Assembly (NCBI GenBank): GCA_021647265.1
Contig: JAKIVA010000056.1
Coordinates: 1-15,094, forward strand
Direction: 5' to 3'
DNA: 15,094 bases
Source of the DNA: Lutibacter sp.
GTDB lineage: Bacteria > Bacteroidota > Bacteroidia > Flavobacteriales > Flavobacteriaceae
Position numbers and translations under genes: made by a program. Positions within the stretch are counted from its first letter, which is position 1, and each line of letters starts with the position of its first letter. The notes beneath the pieces were generated by a model that saw only the letters and a program-made list of their open reading frames with translations, made no database searches and was not told the origin of the DNA. Below are positions 14,149-15,094 of this stretch, in pieces.

Positions 14149-14895
14149 ATGAAACTGACACTTAAAATATGGCGCCAAGAAAATGCCCAAACCAAAGGAA
14201 AATTAGTAACCTATAAATTATCTGATTTAAGTTCTGACATGTCTTTTTTAGAAATGTTAGACGTACTCAATGAGCAACTGGCTGTTAAAGGAGAACCTGC
14301 TGTAGAATTTGACCATGATTGCCGTGAGGGAATTTGTGGACAATGTTCGTTAGTGATTAATGGACAGGCGCATGGCCCTGAATCTCATTATACAACTTGC
14401 CAAACACATTTGCGCTCTTTTAAAGATGGTGATACGTTAACTATTGAACCTTTTAGAGCCAATTCTTTTCCTGTAATTAGAGATTTAAAAGTAGATAGAA
14501 GCTCTATGGATAAAATTATTCAAGCTGGTGGATATATTTCATCATTTACTGGTATGGCTCCTGAAGCAAATGCAATTCCTATTCACCATGATATTGCTGA
14601 AAGCGCATTTGATAGTGCTGCCTGTATAGGTTGTGGAGCTTGTATAGCAACATGTAAAAATTCTTCTGCGGCATTATTTGTATCGGCCAAAGTAGCACAT
14701 CTGGCTAAATTACCTCAAGGCAAAATAGAACGTAGTGAGCGTGTGTTATGGATGGTAAATGCTCATGACGAAGAAGGTTTTGGTAGCTGTACAAATACCG
14801 GAGCCTGTGCAGTAGTTTGCCCACAAGAAGTTCAATTACTAGATATTGCTAGAATGAATTATGAATACAACAGAGCCAAATGTGTTAGTAAATAA
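14149..14895 (+). CDS. sdhB: Succinate dehydrogenase/fumarate reductase iron-sulphur subunit (copy 2)
   Basis: This is a 248-residue subunit with complete cluster ligands: C58, C63, C66 and C84 for [2Fe-2S]; C159, C162, C165 and C169 for [4Fe-4S] (CIGCGACIATC); and C214, C220 and C224 for [3Fe-4S] (CTNTGACAVVCP). It follows sdhA by 8 bp and ends the right operon. The N-terminal ferredoxin fold starts LTLKIWRQ, almost as in copy 1. Near the [3Fe-4S] cluster, which faces the quinone, copy 2 has WMVNAHDEEGFGSC and AVVCPQEV where copy 1 has NMVAQMDLEGFGNC and EVECPKSI. This is one of the more divergent conserved stretches and could matter for potential or subunit pairing. Confidence 0.96.
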   Translation: MKLTLKIWRQENAQTKGKLVTYKLSDLSSDMSFLEMLDVLNEQLAVKGEPAVEFDHDCREGICGQCSLVINGQAHGPESHYTTCQTHLRSFKDGDTLTIEPFRANSFPVIRDLKVDRSSMDKIIQAGGYISSFTGMAPEANAIPIHHDIAESAFDSAACIGCGACIATCKNSSAALFVSAKVAHLAKLPQGKIERSERVLWMVNAHDEEGFGSCTNTGACAVVCPQEVQLLDIARMNYEYNRAKCVSK

Positions 14896-15094
14896 CACTA
14901 TTTAAAAATTAATTTGACCACAAGAGGCTGTCTAAAAGTGTAATTTGCGTCAACCTGTCCCGATAATTTCTTAAATCCGTAAGTTATCAAATATTCGATT
15001 TTGATTCTAACTTTTTTTAATTTAAAATGGATTTGACGGATTATATTTTGATTAATGTTTAATTTATACCCTTAATTTTTAAAATTTTATATTT
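14896..15094. other. Non-coding AT-rich tail after the right sdh operon
   Basis: I see no gene in this 199-bp stretch. It holds the palindrome-related arm at 14922-14939 and a weak 7-bp inverted repeat (AATCCGT at 14974-14980 with ACGGATT at 15036-15042). The first bases contain a 6-bp GTGTTA/TAACAC stem overlapping the sdhB stop, which lacks a T-run and is not a convincing terminator. Confidence 0.6.
14922..14939. repeat. Left arm of a second copy of the palindromic intergenic element
   Basis: AAGAGGCTGTCTAAAAGT matches the left arm at 7748-7766 except for one missing G, and the following bases (TAATTT then GTCA) also resemble the first copy. The matching right arm is not found before the window ends, so the element is either longer than 155 bp, degenerate, or cut by the window edge. 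It begins 27 bp after the sdhB stop. Confidence 0.6.

Noticed and set aside
14882..14898. GTGTTA/TAACAC stem at the sdhB stop as a terminator
   Set aside because: The stem is only 6 bp, AT-rich and without a following T-run.

Overview
This window comes from an AT-rich member of the Bacteroidota, most likely a marine or environmental Flavobacteriaceae. The evidence is the gene content (a secreted nuclease with FN3 and calcium-binding repeats of the kind exported by type IX secretion, and type-B succinate dehydrogenase with a single di-haem cytochrome b), the absence of Shine-Dalgarno sequences, and Bacteroidota -7 boxes (TAnnTTTG) a short way upstream of several start codons. Genus cannot be decided from the sequence alone.

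Positions 1-2349 (minus strand) hold most of a large secreted endonuclease I protein that runs off the left edge: signal peptide, nuclease domain, FN3, an adhesion-type beta domain, then six 99-bp thrombospondin-type-3-like calcium-binding repeats. Positions 2480-3698 (plus) carry a small four-helix, histidine-containing membrane protein and a PlsC-type acyltransferase. Positions 3719-6892 hold an omega-amidase (minus), a secreted CubicO-type serine hydrolase (plus) and a methionine/glutamine aminotransferase (minus). The amidase and aminotransferase are established partners in methionine salvage and the glutamine transaminase route. Positions 6946-7664 (minus) are a two-gene DUF2975 membrane protein/HTH regulator unit, with a perfect 14-bp-arm inverted repeat just upstream of its -7 box that is probably its operator.

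The right half (7905-14895) is the main feature. Two complete succinate dehydrogenase/fumarate reductase operons, both sdhC-sdhA-sdhB, lie back to back and are transcribed divergently from a 185-bp shared intergenic region. Both copies keep all the catalytic, FAD-binding, iron-sulphur and haem-ligand residues I could check. The two flavoprotein genes are clearly diverged, yet share a 49-bp and a 31-bp tract of perfect DNA identity, which suggests local gene conversion. The left operon ends at a 137-bp imperfect palindrome, and a related but truncated or degenerate copy of that element follows the right operon.

I found no defence system, CRISPR array, prophage, transposase, tRNA or rRNA. The points most worth following up are the double Sdh locus with its identity tracts, the putative HTH operator, and the palindromic element found beyond both operons.
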